A DNA stretch of 64,000 bases from Ulota crispa (lineage: Eukaryota; Streptophyta; Bryopsida; Orthotrichales; Orthotrichaceae): the NCBI GenBank assembly GCA_963920765.1, contig OY987243.1, positions 15,996,001-16,060,000 on the forward strand. The letters are read 5' to 3'. The translations under genes and the position numbers were made by a program. Shown here piece after piece: positions 35,988 through 48,656 of the stretch. The notes below the pieces were generated by a model, which saw only the letters and a program-made list of their open reading frames with translations, was not told where the DNA came from and made no database searches. Each line of letters begins with the position of its first letter. Positions within the stretch are counted from its first letter, which is position 1.

Positions 35988-36430
35988 ACCGGTAGATGGA
36001 TAGTTTTAAAAGCGGGTATAGTACGACATCCCTTGTACACTCGTTGTTTTCCGATGTAGGACCGTTTAGCAGACGCAGGCGCCTGCGGGGGTACGTGGGG
36101 TGTTTATTTGTTCTGGCAATTATTATTGCGAGTTTGAGTGGTTAGCTGTATTGGCTTGGAAAAGCGTAAAGTAGAATTGTGATCCTGGCATATCATATGG
36201 TTGTTCATGACATCTGTGGCTCTTGTCATGTCTGGTATTCCGGATAAATTTTGGCCGCGTAACTAGATTTTGTGATATCGTTGGAACGTAGTTGCTGTTT
36301 GCAAGGGATGCACCAGTGGCATACAAGCTGTTTTCAGTATGTATTGAAATCCGAAGTCCTCTCGGGTATGCTGGGTAGGTGTTTCCTGGTCAGTTTAGGG
36401 CAGGCCTCTTTAATTTACGTTTTGTAAAAA
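35988..36430 (+). other. TCTP 3' UTR and downstream flank
   Basis: The sequence stays moderately GC-rich for about 300-400 bp past the stop codon, which suggests the 3' UTR. I see no clear AATAAA; plant poly(A) signals are loose, so the end is not defined. Confidence 0.4.
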
Positions 36431-36969
36431 TAAGTTAACAAATTAACCTACAAAAACGTTTTCTAAAAATAAATTAATAAATTAACCTTCAACAATGTGC
36501 ACAAAAACTAAGCCCACTGCTTCCCTATAAAAAGGTTTGCACTTGGCGTATGTCATGTGGCAGTCATTGTGCAACTTCCATGGCGGCAAGGCCACCATGT
36601 TCCTTAGCATGCCCACAAGTGAATTTGACTTCTCTATTCTTAAACTTTAAAAAGATGAGCACTAAAAATTGCTAACTAACCTCTCACTTTTGCATTGTAC
36701 GCAATTTAATACTTTGGCACAATTAACATGATATCAAATATGCAAATATAAAAAATAGGTTTTTAAATTATGACAAAACCCAAATCAATTTTCATGATGT
36801 GCATAAATTAGGCTAATTTGTTAATTTATGAAAAGATGTAAATGAAAGAGACTTGGTTTAGGGTTTGTATACACTATTGTTGTGAGAGGTTGTTTGTTAC
36901 GGTCTACATGTACATGACTTTTCCCACTTGCAATGATGATACATTCATATTACTAGACCTCAATTGTGT
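36431..36969. other. AT-rich DNA with a short duplication
   Basis: AAATTAACCTACAAAAACGTTTTCTAAAAATAA is followed by a near copy at about 36480. Nothing else recognised. Confidence 0.4.
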
Positions 36970-37384
36970 AAGGGAATTGATATGTGCACACTGGAGGTTG
37001 ATATATGCACACCTCCTCGGAGGTAAATTATAGATTTCTACCATGAAAAAGTTGAATTTGAGAATTTTGAATTCAGATTTGGACTTAGGGACAATGATTT
37101 AGTCTAGAATTGCAATAAAGGTTGCAATTGAATAACACATAATGAAAAAACTTATCTTTTTTTATAAACAAAAGTAAAAATAACATTTTTTCCCCTAGCT
37201 ATGCATTTTCATTGGATGTTGTTCAATTGCAACCTTTATTTATGGTTCTAGACTAAATCATGGTCTCTAAGTCCAAATCTAAACTCAAAATTCTCAAATT
37301 TAGCTTTTTCATGGTAGAAATCTAAAATTTATCCTGGGGTGTGCATATATATCAACCACCTAATGTGCACATATCAATTCCCTT
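36970..37384. mobile_element. Foldback element (415 bp)
   Basis: Arms of about 165 bp pair, from AAGGGAATTGATATGTGCAC on the left to GTGCACATATCAATTCCCTT on the right, around a centre of about 80 bp. Target duplication not identified. Fragments of the same family (GGTTCTAGACTAAATY.GGTC) occur near 47730-47815, and more weakly near 50460-50545 and 56045-56100. Confidence 0.75.
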
Positions 37385-38170
37385 GTATAAAGGTATTGTT
37401 TTACAACTTTTACAAAATTGCCTACTTTTACTGTCAAATTGTACCCATTCATATACTTCCAAGAAAATTCTATTCCATTTGTCATTTTCCTTTTCAATGG
37501 CACTTCTTGATTATTGTTATACATTATTGTTGGAGACCAAAAACCACTGAAATTTTTGTTTAATGTAGGAGACTTGTAAATGGAGCAGCTAAAGGAAAGT
37601 GTGCTTGTGTGGAAGAATCAAGGCTACTTGGTAAAAATGGAAATATTTTTGGTAGAAAGTCAAAGAAGAGATAGTTATGTGGCCATTTAATTTGAATTTT
37701 TTTGAGTTAGTATGAATTAATTACAATTTATCAAAGCAAAAGGTGCATAGGTAGTTATTTTTAATCATAGGTGGTAGCATTCATGATGTAAAGGCGGCAT
37801 GTAAATGGAGCACATGAGTCCTAAAAGCAACCACTACAAAGCCAATAATGCTCTAATAAGGCTTAAAAAGTGCAAGCACCCATTCCTTATTCTAATACTC
37901 AAATCATGATTGAGAACACATTTTCATTTAATTTTGTATGACATATATCTATATTTTACTGAAAGACAAATCTAAACACAATTATGACCAATAAGCACAC
38001 TCAACAATGCCTCATGTCACTCTCTTAAGTTCCTAAAATAGTGCACACAAGTACAATTTTTGAACGTAGAAAATGTGACCCATTTAAGAACCTCTGTGCA
38101 TTGTTTTTGTGACCCATACATGGTTTATTCAAAATGCCCACTCTGAATTAGAGCCTCCTACCTTACAATA
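37385..38170. other. AT-rich DNA, nothing recognised
   Basis: No gene, paired ends or RNA gene seen. Confidence 0.4.
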
Positions 38171-38171
38171 G

Positions 38172-38589
38172 GGGTAGTCACGGTTGGTCTGAGATTGAGG
38201 TTTAGATGAAGATTGAGAAATGGTTGAGTGAATGTAGGAGCCAGTGGAAGAACTTCTTCATAGAAGGAGGTGTGACACCCCTTCTGTGGGTGATGGAGAA
38301 TGAAGAATGAAGAATGGAGAATGTTTTACCTAAGAGGAAGGCAACACGGCCACCAGTTGAAGGAGCAGAAAAAGCAAGGGTGAAAAGCAATTCACGAGCA
38401 GGTAAATAGACGGACCATGGTAAATGCTCTCACGCAAAAAATGTTTTCAGACCATTTCTTCAAGTTTGGAGGATGAGAATTGTTTTTCTCAATCTTCATG
38501 AAACTGACCTAGTTCTAGTCACAGACAGAGTAGCACCAAATCAATTTTTGATGAAAATTGAGAATACGAAAACTCAACCGTGACTACCC
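38172..38589. mobile_element. MITE with GGGTAGTCACGGTTG ends (418 bp)
   Basis: Perfect 15-bp terminal inverted repeats GGGTAGTCACGGTTG and CAACCGTGACTACCC. No clear target duplication. The GGGTAGT start is shared with the MITE at 21160. The interior is GAGAATGAAGAATG-rich on one side and has no coding capacity. Confidence 0.65.
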
Positions 38590-39195
38590 GTAATGACTCA
38601 TTTCATGTACCAAGTCGAATTAACATGTCATGCATTGACCTCTGCTTTTTGCCATAATTTTTTAAAAAGACATCACAACAAAGGGATTTAGTATAAAAGA
38701 ATCCACTGAAAAACCAGTGCATTATACTAGACCTTCAACAAAAGATAAGGAAGTTGTAAATGCTGCAGAAGAAAACAGTCAGATTGCACAGCACTACCAG
38801 CAAGATTGGGTACAACAAATATACAAAAAGTTGCAACAACAATAATAAAAACAAACATCCAGTTTCTTGCAAGCGCGGAAACTTACATTCAAGCAAAAAG
38901 AGAGCATTACTTTTGGATTCTTGATGTAAAACAAAATCAAAGCAAAATGCTGAGGCCTGCAAGGCAGTACCAAGAGGAATTGACTGAGGATCTAATGGTT
39001 GAGAGCTGCAACAATTCAACAGGATCGCTCAACAAATATATTGGGAAATCAAAATCTGCAACAACGCAGCGTGACGGAGGACTGAGGCACTCAGCTGCAA
39101 ATTGAAAGATAAAAAATCTGCAACTCGGAGCGGGAGGAAAAATAGCATCATCAAAAGCAAAGATCATGAGTAACAATGTCTAGGGACACTGTAGG
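38590..39195 (+). other. Apparently unique DNA with a 99-codon ORF
   Basis: This segment is not obviously repetitive. A plus-strand frame (38806-39105) begins MGTTNIQKVATTIIKTNIQF and is polar, with no domain I recognise. It may be part of an exon, a non-coding RNA or chance. Confidence 0.25.
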
Positions 39196-39330
39196 GACAC
39201 TTTGTAGGGTAAGTACCTCATGCAAGGAGATTCCAACGTTTATGCCATTGAAAACAAGGGCGAAGCCCTTGTTTACAGTGGCTTAAACGTCAAAACCCTA
39301 GGCATGAGGCACTTACCTTGCGTAAATGTC
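39196..39330. mobile_element. Small foldback MITE (135 bp)
   Basis: The halves pair from GTAAGTACCTCATGC to GCATGAGGCACTTAC, with a perfect central hairpin AACAAGGGC-GAA-GCCCTTGTT. No certain target duplication. The fold would be a strong substrate for small-RNA processing if transcribed. Confidence 0.7.
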
Positions 39331-39562
39331 ACTTAATCAAAATTCTCAAAATTAAATCATGTGTGCTTCTTTTGAGCGCCAAATTTCTTTTAAACTGTTT
39401 TGTCCATGTGACACCATTCTACAATTTTTGGAGTTACATTACACATTGTAATGTCACTTTGGGATTTTTTGTTTGTTACTTTCATAGGAATAAGGGCAAC
39501 TAAAAACATAAAGGATTTTGTCCATGCAACGTTTATGGAAGAGAGATTCACCTGCACATTAA

Positions 39563-40483
39563 CCCCTAAAGGACCATGGCCTTTATTTTGTCAAAAGACA
39601 TGCAAAACTGCCACCTCTATGGCAAAGAGTAAAAAAAGCTTGAAAATCAAGCATCTTGCATATCTGACTGTAGGATCTTGTGCTAGACTACTATAAGAAT
39701 GTGTCATACAAAACTCAAGAACTTTGACTACACAAGTTGGAAGATATTTTCATTTAAAGTGTAAAAAAAAACTTTCTTTGCACCTTGCTTGACTAGATTT
39801 TTTAACTTTGAACATTTTTAACTTAAATTGTTTTGCACCACAAAGTTTGGAATTCTATTTTTGCATGGTGGGAAGTTGAGTTGGTAATCTTGGGAGAAAC
39901 AAAACAAAAAAAGTAACTAATTTTCATTCTTTAAAAAAAACATTAGGTAGAAGAAGGTATGAGATTGAACAAAAACTTAAATTGCTAATAACCCTGCAAT
40001 GGAATTGAAATGCAATGATCCCAATGGTGAGATTGTTCTAGAAAGCAAACTTCACCCTCTCCAACAATTTTTTTTGAAAAAATGTTAAACCTGCATTCAA
40101 AAATGAAGTTTATAAGTTATTGTTTCAAGAAGATGCTTGAGTTGTCCAAAAAACAAGATTATCCATAACTTTCTCATAACTAGTCCAAATGGAACGAATC
40201 AAAGCTTCAGATGTAGAAAAAGATATAATATATAAGAAAAAAAATTAAATTTTTTTCAAGTTTTTATAAGAATTTTTTTTGCTGACCGGAGTCCCCAAAT
40301 TTGTGCTTATTTGGGCATAACTTTTGCTCCTTGGCATCAATTGGAAAAAGAATTATATTCCCCAAAAGCTAATGTGTTTTTCTATCTTCAAAAAAGTTTC
40401 AAAAAATCGTGCAAAGTAGTTTGCCATAGGTACATGCCCAAAATCCCATTTGTCCATTGAACAGATAGTTGGTCCTTTAGGGG
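39563..40483 (-). mobile_element. TTAA-flanked MITE, family A copy 2 (921 bp)
   Basis: Bounded by TTAA at 39559-39562 and 40484-40487, with intact ends CCCCTAAAGGACC and GGTCCTTTAGGGG. Orientation is opposite to copies 1 and 3. It is almost identical to the first 830 bp or so of the copy at 48675. No coding capacity. Confidence 0.9.
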
Positions 40484-40487
40484 TTAA

Positions 40488-40890
40488 CCCCCAAAGAACC
40501 AATTGTCCCTGCGAGGGACAAATGGAATTTCGGGCAGGTACTTACAACTAAACTACTTTGTATGGTTTTTTGAAATTTTTATGGAAGATGGGGATTCAAA
40601 GATCTATGTGGGCATCTTTTTTTTTTTTTTTTTCAGATTCTAACATTTATTGAAGAAGTTAAAAATGAATTTATGGAAAAAGGTTGAGCTTAGGCAGCCC
40701 AAAAAAGTATTTAAAATTTGCATTTAAAAAATAAAAGTATGAAATAGGTTCTTTATATTTATATATAGGTGGGGAGCTTTGAATCATTTGATTTTCATTA
40801 ATGAGATGAAAGTTATGAGAAATTTTTGTTTTTGGGTAGGTCTGGTTTCTCTCAAAAAAATTCATTCTCAAAGAAGGTGTGACTACTCCT
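40488..40890 (+). mobile_element. TTAA-type element, family B copy, truncated
   Basis: Starts CCCCCAAAGAACC directly after the TTAA that closes family A copy 2, then the subterminal palindrome GTCCCTGCGAGGGAC. It matches family B for about 400 bp and then loses homology; the right end is missing. It contains a long T run at about 40617-40633. Confidence 0.7.
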
Positions 40891-40974
40891 AATGTTCAAT
40901 ATATGACATGGCAACCTTGATATTCAATCATTGCAACTTTAAGATGGTCTCAAGCAATGATAGGAGAGAGTATA

Positions 40975-41118
40975 AGGTAACCATGCCAATCCCGATCCTT
41001 TAACAAACCGTCCTCAATTACAACCTTATGTTCGCAGGGAGTACATTTTAGAAATGAAACGTACATGCTAATCACATTAAGGGTCAGAATTGGGGACAGG
41101 TCGGGATGGGGTGCACCT
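40975..41118. mobile_element. TA-flanked MITE, family H copy 1 (144 bp)
   Basis: Ends AGGTAACCATGCCAATCCC and GGGATGGGGTGCACCT, flanked by TA. Relative at 54177-54318. Assigned to a Tc1/mariner-like group from the TA target and ends only. Confidence 0.6.
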
Positions 41119-41483
41119 TATTGGTAGCCGATTTGCATGGCAAGAAAAATGGGTTGGACGTTGGAAGTGCAACTTGCAAAACCGGACAGAAATTCAAGAA
41201 GTACTCAACTGGTAATAAAACAAACATTACAGGATATTTTGCCGGTCATTTTTCTGAAGAGGCAGATTTTAGCCTATCCACTATCAAAAACATCGGATGC
41301 ACTGTATGCAGGTGAGCAGGTCTAGTGGATGCAGTACTAGCTAATATTCACTGTAGGGTAGTTCGGACATGAACCAATCAATTATTTTAGTGTTTACAAT
41401 GGCTAGTTACTGGCGGCTTAATTACCGATGACAGATAAGAGCATCATTCTCCTGTAACTCTCTTGGAGAAACCTCGCCAAATG

Positions 41484-41671
41484 ACAGAACATTGTTTACC
41501 AAGACTAAACCCTCCCCTGCTGGAGGGATATTCGACCCCAGATACCTGGGCTCAAGTTTAGTTAAAGATCTTCATTTGTGTTGGTCCAGAGCTCAGGAAT
41601 GGCATTAGCTAGGGATTCTCATATTGGGGGAGCAGAAGGGAACCCCTCAGTGAAGGTTAACAATGTTATGA
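41484..41671. mobile_element. MITE, family G copy 1 (about 188 bp)
   Basis: AACATTGTTTA on the left mirrors GGTTAACAATGTTATG on the right. It contains a CCTCCCCTGCTGGAGGG stem. A second copy, carrying its own insertion, lies within 48657-49784 and has the same unit length after subtraction. Confidence 0.6.
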
Positions 41672-42062
41672 AGGTTTTGAGGTGACTGCACAAAGTAGCA
41701 AGGCATGGCATGAAGCTCCCATGTAATTTGGTGTGAAGTCCCTTATAATAGCACAAGGGAGCCTGCACCTTTAATGTCCTTGTTGTTGTTTCCATGTGGG
41801 TGTCAAGGGGCGTGAAGGGGTCCTATACAATGTTGGAATTTGTCATGCATGTGGCTCAGCTTGAAAGGCTCTACACCTGCACATCAACAAGTACGCTGTT
41901 GTTGGAGATTTGAAACAAAGGAGCCGTTACAGGTTGAACCCACGAGGCTCATTTAGCGAGTGGCAGGAGATGCTCTCAGGACTTGTAGATGTATGGTTGC
42001 CTTAGAGCATCTGCAGTACAAGAAGACCTTGTATATTATGTACAATTTTTTTAATACACAAT
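41672..42062. other. Unassigned DNA
   Basis: Moderate GC, no gene or repeat ends recognised. Confidence 0.35.
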
Positions 42063-42489
42063 AAATTATGGATATTGCTAAAGCCACACCCAAAATTGCT
42101 AACGTTACACCCTAAAGTGTGCTTTGAGCATGAAATGTGAGAATTTAATGTTGATTTTTTTTTTTTTGTATAAAAAGATTTGTTTCACTTCTATAATTCT
42201 AACTTCTAAGGCCATATTCAAAAAAAAATTGGAGGTGCTTGAATCTGAAACTAAAAATATAGGACTTTTGAATTATTTTTAAAAAAATTATATAAAAACA
42301 GCAACAATACAATAAATGTTCAACAAAAAATTGTATTTGTTCTTCTTTCTTTCAAGGAGGTTGTAATATTGTGATTGAACAAATGATGGACCACTTTAAT
42401 AAAATTAATAGCATTTAATTCTCAAATCACATGATCATAAAGGTGTGGTGATAGCAATTTAGGATGCAATTTTAGCAATTCCCTAAATT
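42063..42489. mobile_element. MITE with long imperfect inverted ends (about 427 bp)
   Basis: Ends of about 48 bp are inverted relatives: ATTGCTAAAGCCACACCC...ATTGCTAACG on the left, and the mirror on the right. TAAATTA occurs at both edges, but it may be part of the ends and not a target duplication. Confidence 0.6.
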
Positions 42490-42536
42490 ATTACATAACT
42501 TTTTATGATTAAAATTTTGGGATGAAAACATTATCA

Positions 42537-42785
42537 AATCTAAGTTTGAGCATTGATTAATATAGGCATATTCCATCAAATGTTAACTAGTTTCCAAAAA
42601 AAATAGAGGCCTCTCCAAAATAAGCCCAAATAAAGAAAATGAGCCAAAGGGACAGCAATTGTACTACCCCTTTGGCTGAATTTTCTTTCTTTAAGCTTGT
42701 TTTGGAGAGGCCTCTAAATTTTTTGGAAGTTAGTTAACATTTGATGGGATGTGTCTAAATTAGTCAATGTCCAAACCTAAATTTT
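42537..42785. mobile_element. Foldback MITE (about 250 bp)
   Basis: Arms of about 115 bp pair well, including CCATCAAATGTTAACTAGTT, AGAGGCCTCTCCAAAATAAG and GAGCCAAAGGG with their mirrors, around a loop of about 14 nt. Further diverged pairing may extend each end by about 20 bp. Confidence 0.75.
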
Positions 42786-42789
42786 ATTA

Positions 42790-44545
42790 CCTTTCCACAA
42801 CAATAATTTCAATGCCTTCCAAATCATAAATCTTTTATGTTTAAACTTATTGTTTATTACAAGACTAGATACAATATACCAGGCCTACCTGCCAAGTCCA
42901 TTGAAGAAGTTTCTAGGGCACCTCCAAACCCTGCCTCAATCCTCAATCGAGACCTTGCATCCTCAATCCATACCATGCATCCTCAATCCAAATCTTGCAT
43001 TAGGGCTTGGCAATGGGAATTACAAAGCTTTGTCGCTTGGCCTCAAGCAAGACGGGCAACACATCTGTTCCTCAAACCTAATGCACATTGGTAGAGAGAG
43101 ATGTAAACTCCATTTTTGTTAAGCTTTTGTTGATAGGATCTCTATTTTTGACTTGCAAAGTAGTCATCATTTCTTTGACATTAACTTAGTATTCAGAGCA
43201 ATTTGAAGGATTCTTGAGGACCGCTAAAACTACCAAGTTGGCCCAGGTTTTGCTATCCCCTTTAAGATCACGTCCCATATGTAAGGTGCGTTGAATCATG
43301 TTTGCAATTCTTAAGCTAAGACCCACTGTGAGAATGTCCTCACATAGTCGATATATCTGTTGGATTGAGGATGCTCTTGGGTCCTTGGCAACTTGGCGCT
43401 TCCATACTTCCACTCTTCCATAGCTCAAGCACTTGGCATTTACTTGGTAGCCTTGCATTGCTGAATTTTTTTATACGTTCAAAATAGCTTTCTTGGGGGG
43501 CAATTTACACCCTGCACTTGTTTGTTTCATTGCACAGTTGCACATAATGGGGTATTCATTAAATTGGGAAAAACAAAGGTATCATTTTGTACTCCACCTC
43601 AATCCAAAATAGTCACCTTAAACTAAATTCAAAAGTATCAAATTTAGTTTAAGCCACTAAGATTTTTTCCCTCACAAATTCCTCCTCTCAGGTGAAGACG
43701 TGTGTACCAAAAAAACACTGGAACTCGGTTGGAGGCTTAATTTGAGATGATCACCCCAAACCTTCAAAAAGTCCCAAAATGACAGTTTTGTCCCAATTTA
43801 ACCTATATCCCGTTACATTGCTCAATCTTACACTCTCGCTATTCCACTCGCTCAGCCGTTAGCTTTAATTATGAACATCTTGTGCAGTGACTTTGATGTT
43901 TGAATGCTCTTTGTTGTTGCTCTTCATTTCAAAGTTGAGAAACGACATCACACTGCCAAAGTCTTGGTGCCAATTGCCGACTTCAGGTTGCTCCAAGGTG
44001 CAAGGTATCATTGATTAGTCTTGTCATGGTTGTTATTTAGGGCAAGATTAAGGATAACAGACAAGTGGATAGACAAGTGGCAGGTGGTCTAAACCAAATA
44101 GGTTGGTGTGCTTGTTCAATGTTGCATTTATGGTCTTTGACTTGAAAAAAGAAGAATTAAGTTGTCATTATTGTAATTTTATTGCATGACGTGTTTAAAA
44201 TCAGTGTTTAAACTTCATGTCGGCAACCTTGTGTGCAACTAGCATGTATAAGAACCGCTTTTTTACCATTTCCTGAAGTCAATTATGAGTGAACTACATT
44301 GAACAAACAAGAGCTCAAAAGAACGTATGGTGTGGACGGGCAATTTGTCCAATGTGACAACCAAGACTATCTTGCTGCTCCCAAAAGCCAAAGTCTTCTT
44401 GTATTTTTGTTGCAACGTCCACATTTGTTGCTCTAAACCTCTTGCAACATCACGGCTTCTCTTGCAGATGCAATGCATTGTTGAATGTAGATATCAAAAC
44501 CTAAACGCTCCTCCATACCTGCAACCAACATTGCTTCTACATTGT
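42790..44545. other. Unassigned DNA with an unrecognised minus-strand ORF
   Basis: No element ends found. A 90-codon minus-strand frame (43186-43458) begins MQGYQVNAKCLSYGRVEVWK and has balanced, protein-like composition with no family I can name. A small palindrome TTAAACTAAATT...AATTTAGTTTAA is at about 43618-43655. Confidence 0.3.
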
Positions 44546-44549
44546 TTAA

Positions 44550-45469
44550 CCCCTAAAGGACCAACTATATGTTCAACGGACAAATGGGATTTTGGGCATG
44601 TACCTATGGCAAACTACTTTGCACGATTTTTTGAAACTTTTTTGAAGATAGAAAAACACATTAGCTTTTGGGGAATATAATTCTTTTTCCAATTGATGCC
44701 AAGGAGCAAAAGTTATGCCCAAATAAGCACAAATTTGGGGACTCCGGTCAGCAAAAAAAATTCTTATAAAAACTTGAAAAAAATTTAATTTTTTTTCTTA
44801 TATATTATATCTTTTTCTACATCTGAAGCTTTGATTTGTTCCATTTGGACTAGTTATGAGAAAGTTATGGATAATCTTGTTTTTTGGACAACTCAAGCAT
44901 CTTCTTGAAACAATAACTTATAAACTTCATTTTTGAATGCAGGTTTAACATTTTTTCAAAAAAAATTGTTGGAGAGGGTGAAGTTTGCTTTCTAGAACAA
45001 TCTCACCATTGGGATCATTGCATTTCAATTCCATTGCAGGGTTATTAGCAATTTAAGTTTTTGTTCAATCTCATACCTTCTTCTACCTAATGTTTTTTTT
45101 AAAGAATGAAAATTAGTTACTTTTTTTGTTTTGTTTCTCCCAAGATTACCAACTCAACTTCCCACCATGCAAAAATAGAATTCCAAACTTTGTGGTGCAA
45201 AACAATTTAAGTTAAAAATGTTCAAAGTTAAAAAATCTAGTCAAGCAAGGTGCAAAGAAAGTTTTTTTTTACACTTTAAATGAAAATATCTTCCAACTTG
45301 TGTAGTCAAAGTTCTTGAGTTTTGTATGACACATTCTTATAGTAGTCTAGCACAAGATCCTACAGTCAGATATGCAAGATGCTTGATTTTCAAACTTTTT
45401 TACTCTTTGCCATAGAGGTGGTAGTTTTGCATGTCTTTTGACAAAATAAAGGCCATGGTCCTTCAAGGA
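44550..45469 (+). mobile_element. TTAA-flanked MITE, family A copy 3 (920 bp)
   Basis: Left end CCCCTAAAGGACC after TTAA (44546-44549). The right end has drifted (CCTTCAAGGA) but TTAA remains at 45470-45473. Nearly identical, in opposite orientation, to the copies at 39563 and 48675. Confidence 0.88.
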
Positions 45470-45483
45470 TTAAAATAAAGTAG

Positions 45484-45725
45484 GATATATTTTATATTTA
45501 TTGGATGATCATTTAATGATGATGGCAAACATATTTCACTATTCCCTTTTGTTTTTCTTTTCTTTATCCACTCTTCTCTCCTTTCTTTTTATTTGATCAT
45601 TCATTACTTTCTTCTTTCATGTATTTGAATTAATTTCCATAACTCAAGATAAATATAACTCTAGAATAAATATATTTACTATAATCATTAAATGATCATC
45701 CAATATGAAATTTGCTCTTCCTTTC
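45484..45725. repeat. Inverted repeat / foldback (about 240 bp)
   Basis: TTGGATGATCATTTAATGATGAT at about 45500 is mirrored at about 45670-45705, with weaker pairing outside. Probably a decayed MITE; no target duplication found. Confidence 0.55.
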
Positions 45726-45849
45726 TTTGTGAAACTCCTAAACATGGTGCTGTGCAGCGGATTTAGTAATTTCTTAAAATGTACCATGACATCACAAGAG
45801 AAAATAATGTCCACGACAGGATTCCGTAGCCTGGCCTTCAACCTCAGTA

Positions 45850-46110
45850 AATTATGAACCTAGGAAGAATAGAAAGCCATATCACTGTGGGCCAGCTTTC
45901 CATCCCGTAACTGGAGCCTTTTAGAAAGCCCATTTGTCGCAGAGCCCATTTTTCCGCCCGGCACTTCCCAGATTCGGGAAAGTCCTGTTTGAGTACAGCT
46001 AGCATTCCCAGCATAGGGCTGGATGTACTGCACAATGCACAGTCTTGGTGGTGGGGCCTGGCTCAAAAAGCAGAGTTTTCCACGTGCCAGAAATTGTAAG
46101 ATAAGATTTT
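45850..46110 (+). repeat. Dispersed repeat M, copy 1
   Basis: CTGGATGTACTGCACA followed by a GGTGGGGCC-like stretch and CACGTGCCAGAAATTG aligns with 55925-56010. This is the most diverged member of the repeat described in the findings. Confidence 0.45.
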
Positions 46111-48376
46111 AAATAATTACAATCAGGTCTAGGAATCCGCCCCGGGTGAACTGACCAGCGCAAATATTTCTGGCTAAGTTTAGCAAAAATTTTACCTCAA
46201 TTTTCATTGTGCTAAAAAAGTATTGTAAAAAAAATCAAAAAAATCAAAAAATAGCCAGAAGTTGAAGATGTAAAATTGCTTGTGAGATGAGGTGCAATTT
46301 TAAAAGTGTCCTAGTAGCTAATGAGATCTTAGACCCAGACACCTTCAGTAACTAAGAATCACATTTGATTTTCTCCCATTTTGCATTCAAGCTAGGAGTT
46401 GGGTGCCACTTTGCCTCTAGTAGGATCAAAAGGGTAAAATGTGGGTATCCATTTTGGTAACTCTCGATAGCAATTGCAATTGTCAACTTCATCATAATTG
46501 CAACTTTATTGGACCTTGTTACTTGATGAGTTTCTAACCTATTTGTTTTGCAAAAGCAAGGGAATTGCAGATTTGGCATCATATCATTTGTATACACAAA
46601 CATTGGGGATGTGAGATGAAATCGACTCTTGGAGAATTACTAGTGTTAGAAGTTTTCATTTGCATGATGAATATACTCTTGCTTTCATTTTTGTTGCATT
46701 GCCATTGTAGACCTGTGTATTTTCAATTTAAATTGTTAGTTTACACTTTGCAAATGTCCAAGTTCAACACAATAAATAACAAAATAAAACAACTATGGAA
46801 GTTTGATTTTAGACATCACCAATTCACATAGTTAGAGAACATATCAAAAAAACTTGATAGTTACCATTTATATCTCAATAAGTTGCAAGACATGTAGCTG
46901 AAAGTTTCTAGCCAAGGAAAATTTTGTAGCCAAAATACTAAACAAAAAGGTAAACGGTTGCAACTTGCCCTCTACAAAATATAAGGTAGGTAGCAATTTG
47001 TTTGACCTACAATCCACAATTTTAGCAAGTGAAGCTAAAAATGAAAAATGAATTTTTGACCCCTAGAATTGACCTCCTCATTGCCCCTGCCTAGATGAAT
47101 GAGGCCTCTAGAAGCTGTCCATTGCACATTCATATATTGAAGCTAGGGTGGAAAAATTCTGTAATTCTTAAGCAACAGTAAAAGTAGTAATTTATCACTT
47201 GTTTTTGTACATAGCATTCAGTAGCACTTAACAGGCCTGTCCTCCCTCCAACTGAAGAGTGTGGAATTTCCCACACCCATCAATAGCTAAGAGGACACTT
47301 GGCTTAATTTGTCAGAGAGTTTATGAAAGAGAGGCTCAATTTAGTCCACATACGTCGATGTGGAGGCCAGCCATGTCAAAAAAATAAATTAATTAATTAA
47401 AAATAAAAAATAAAAACTTGTGTGTGTGTGTGTGTCATGATGAAGTTCGTGGATGATACCTGAAGAGAGGGAAAGGCAACCTCTCTTCAGGCTACTGAAT
47501 GTTATGGTAGTGATTAGTTAGTGGTTGGCACTTGTTGTGCTACATATTTACCATTAGAATTTTATTAAGATTTTCATATGTTAGATAGAATTCAAAATTC
47601 AATAAGTCTTCAAATTGTATCTATGTGATAATATCACAAAAGAGTGGAGATATGACATTACAAAGGTCAAGATGTGATGTTAAAGAGGTCCTTGTGATTT
47701 TTGTAATAATATGATTATATCCTCCTCCAAGGTTCTAGACTAAATTAGGGTCCCTAAATCCAAGTTTGAAGTCAAAGTTTCCAAATTCAATATGATGATG
47801 GTCAATTTCCAAACTCTTGAGTTTTTTGAAATATGAAAAGGCAAAGCTTTTATACCTTAGTCCTACAAACTATTATAGTAGTTGGTTGAGCCCTTGACCC
47901 CATTCATCCAAGAAAAGGGCAATGAGGGAGTCAATTCATCAAGGCCAGTCTAGAACCAAGGAAGTGAGTAGAACTGATGCTAAGGGCCACACATGCCAAA
48001 TCAGCTGGTTTGAATCAAATGAAAAAGTAGATTGTATTTTGGAAATCTAGAAGACAAATATTTGTTCAAGTTTCTTTTATTATTATACTAAAAATAATCT
48101 CTCCACCATTTTAGGGCAAAAAGTTGGAGATGCCAATTTGTAAACACTCAAAAGTGCCAGTTTAAAGTAGACCAATAACTAGGACCTAAATATTTAAAGA
48201 ATATGTTTTTACACAAAGAAGTAAAGGGAGCCACTTGTTTTTTGCACAACGTTGTTTTGAAATGTCAATTTGTTTTCATGTGGCCCGGCCTTCACCAACT
48301 CCCAAATGCCTCAGTGTGCTTCACATACGTTGATGTGGGGCCGGGGTGGAAGATCTCAGGTTTTTCCCATGTCAAA
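46111..48376. other. Unassigned DNA with small repeats
   Basis: No gene recognised. It holds a repeat-M core at about 47335-47375, a short (GT)n run at 47419-47436 next to AT-rich simple sequence, a relative of the 36970 foldback at about 47730-47815, and another repeat-M core at about 48290-48370. Confidence 0.4.
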
Positions 48377-48656
48377 TTTTCCCCTAAAGGACCAAGCAGC
48401 AATTTGACAGCCACTTGAGAACTTGGGTAGGCTCTAGGAGTCAATTTTTATTTGATTTTCTCAAAATTGTTACACAAGATGCAAATATGTACACCTTAAG
48501 TGGAAATGTAATTTTTTCCCCAATTGGACCGGTTCAAAAGTTATGTTGCCCAAAAGAAATTGGGCAGCTTGGGCATCTTTGGAGAATCTTATGCTAAAAC
48601 TCTCATCAACTTTTGAAATTTGTCAAATATAGTATATTTCTAAAAAAACATGGTGT

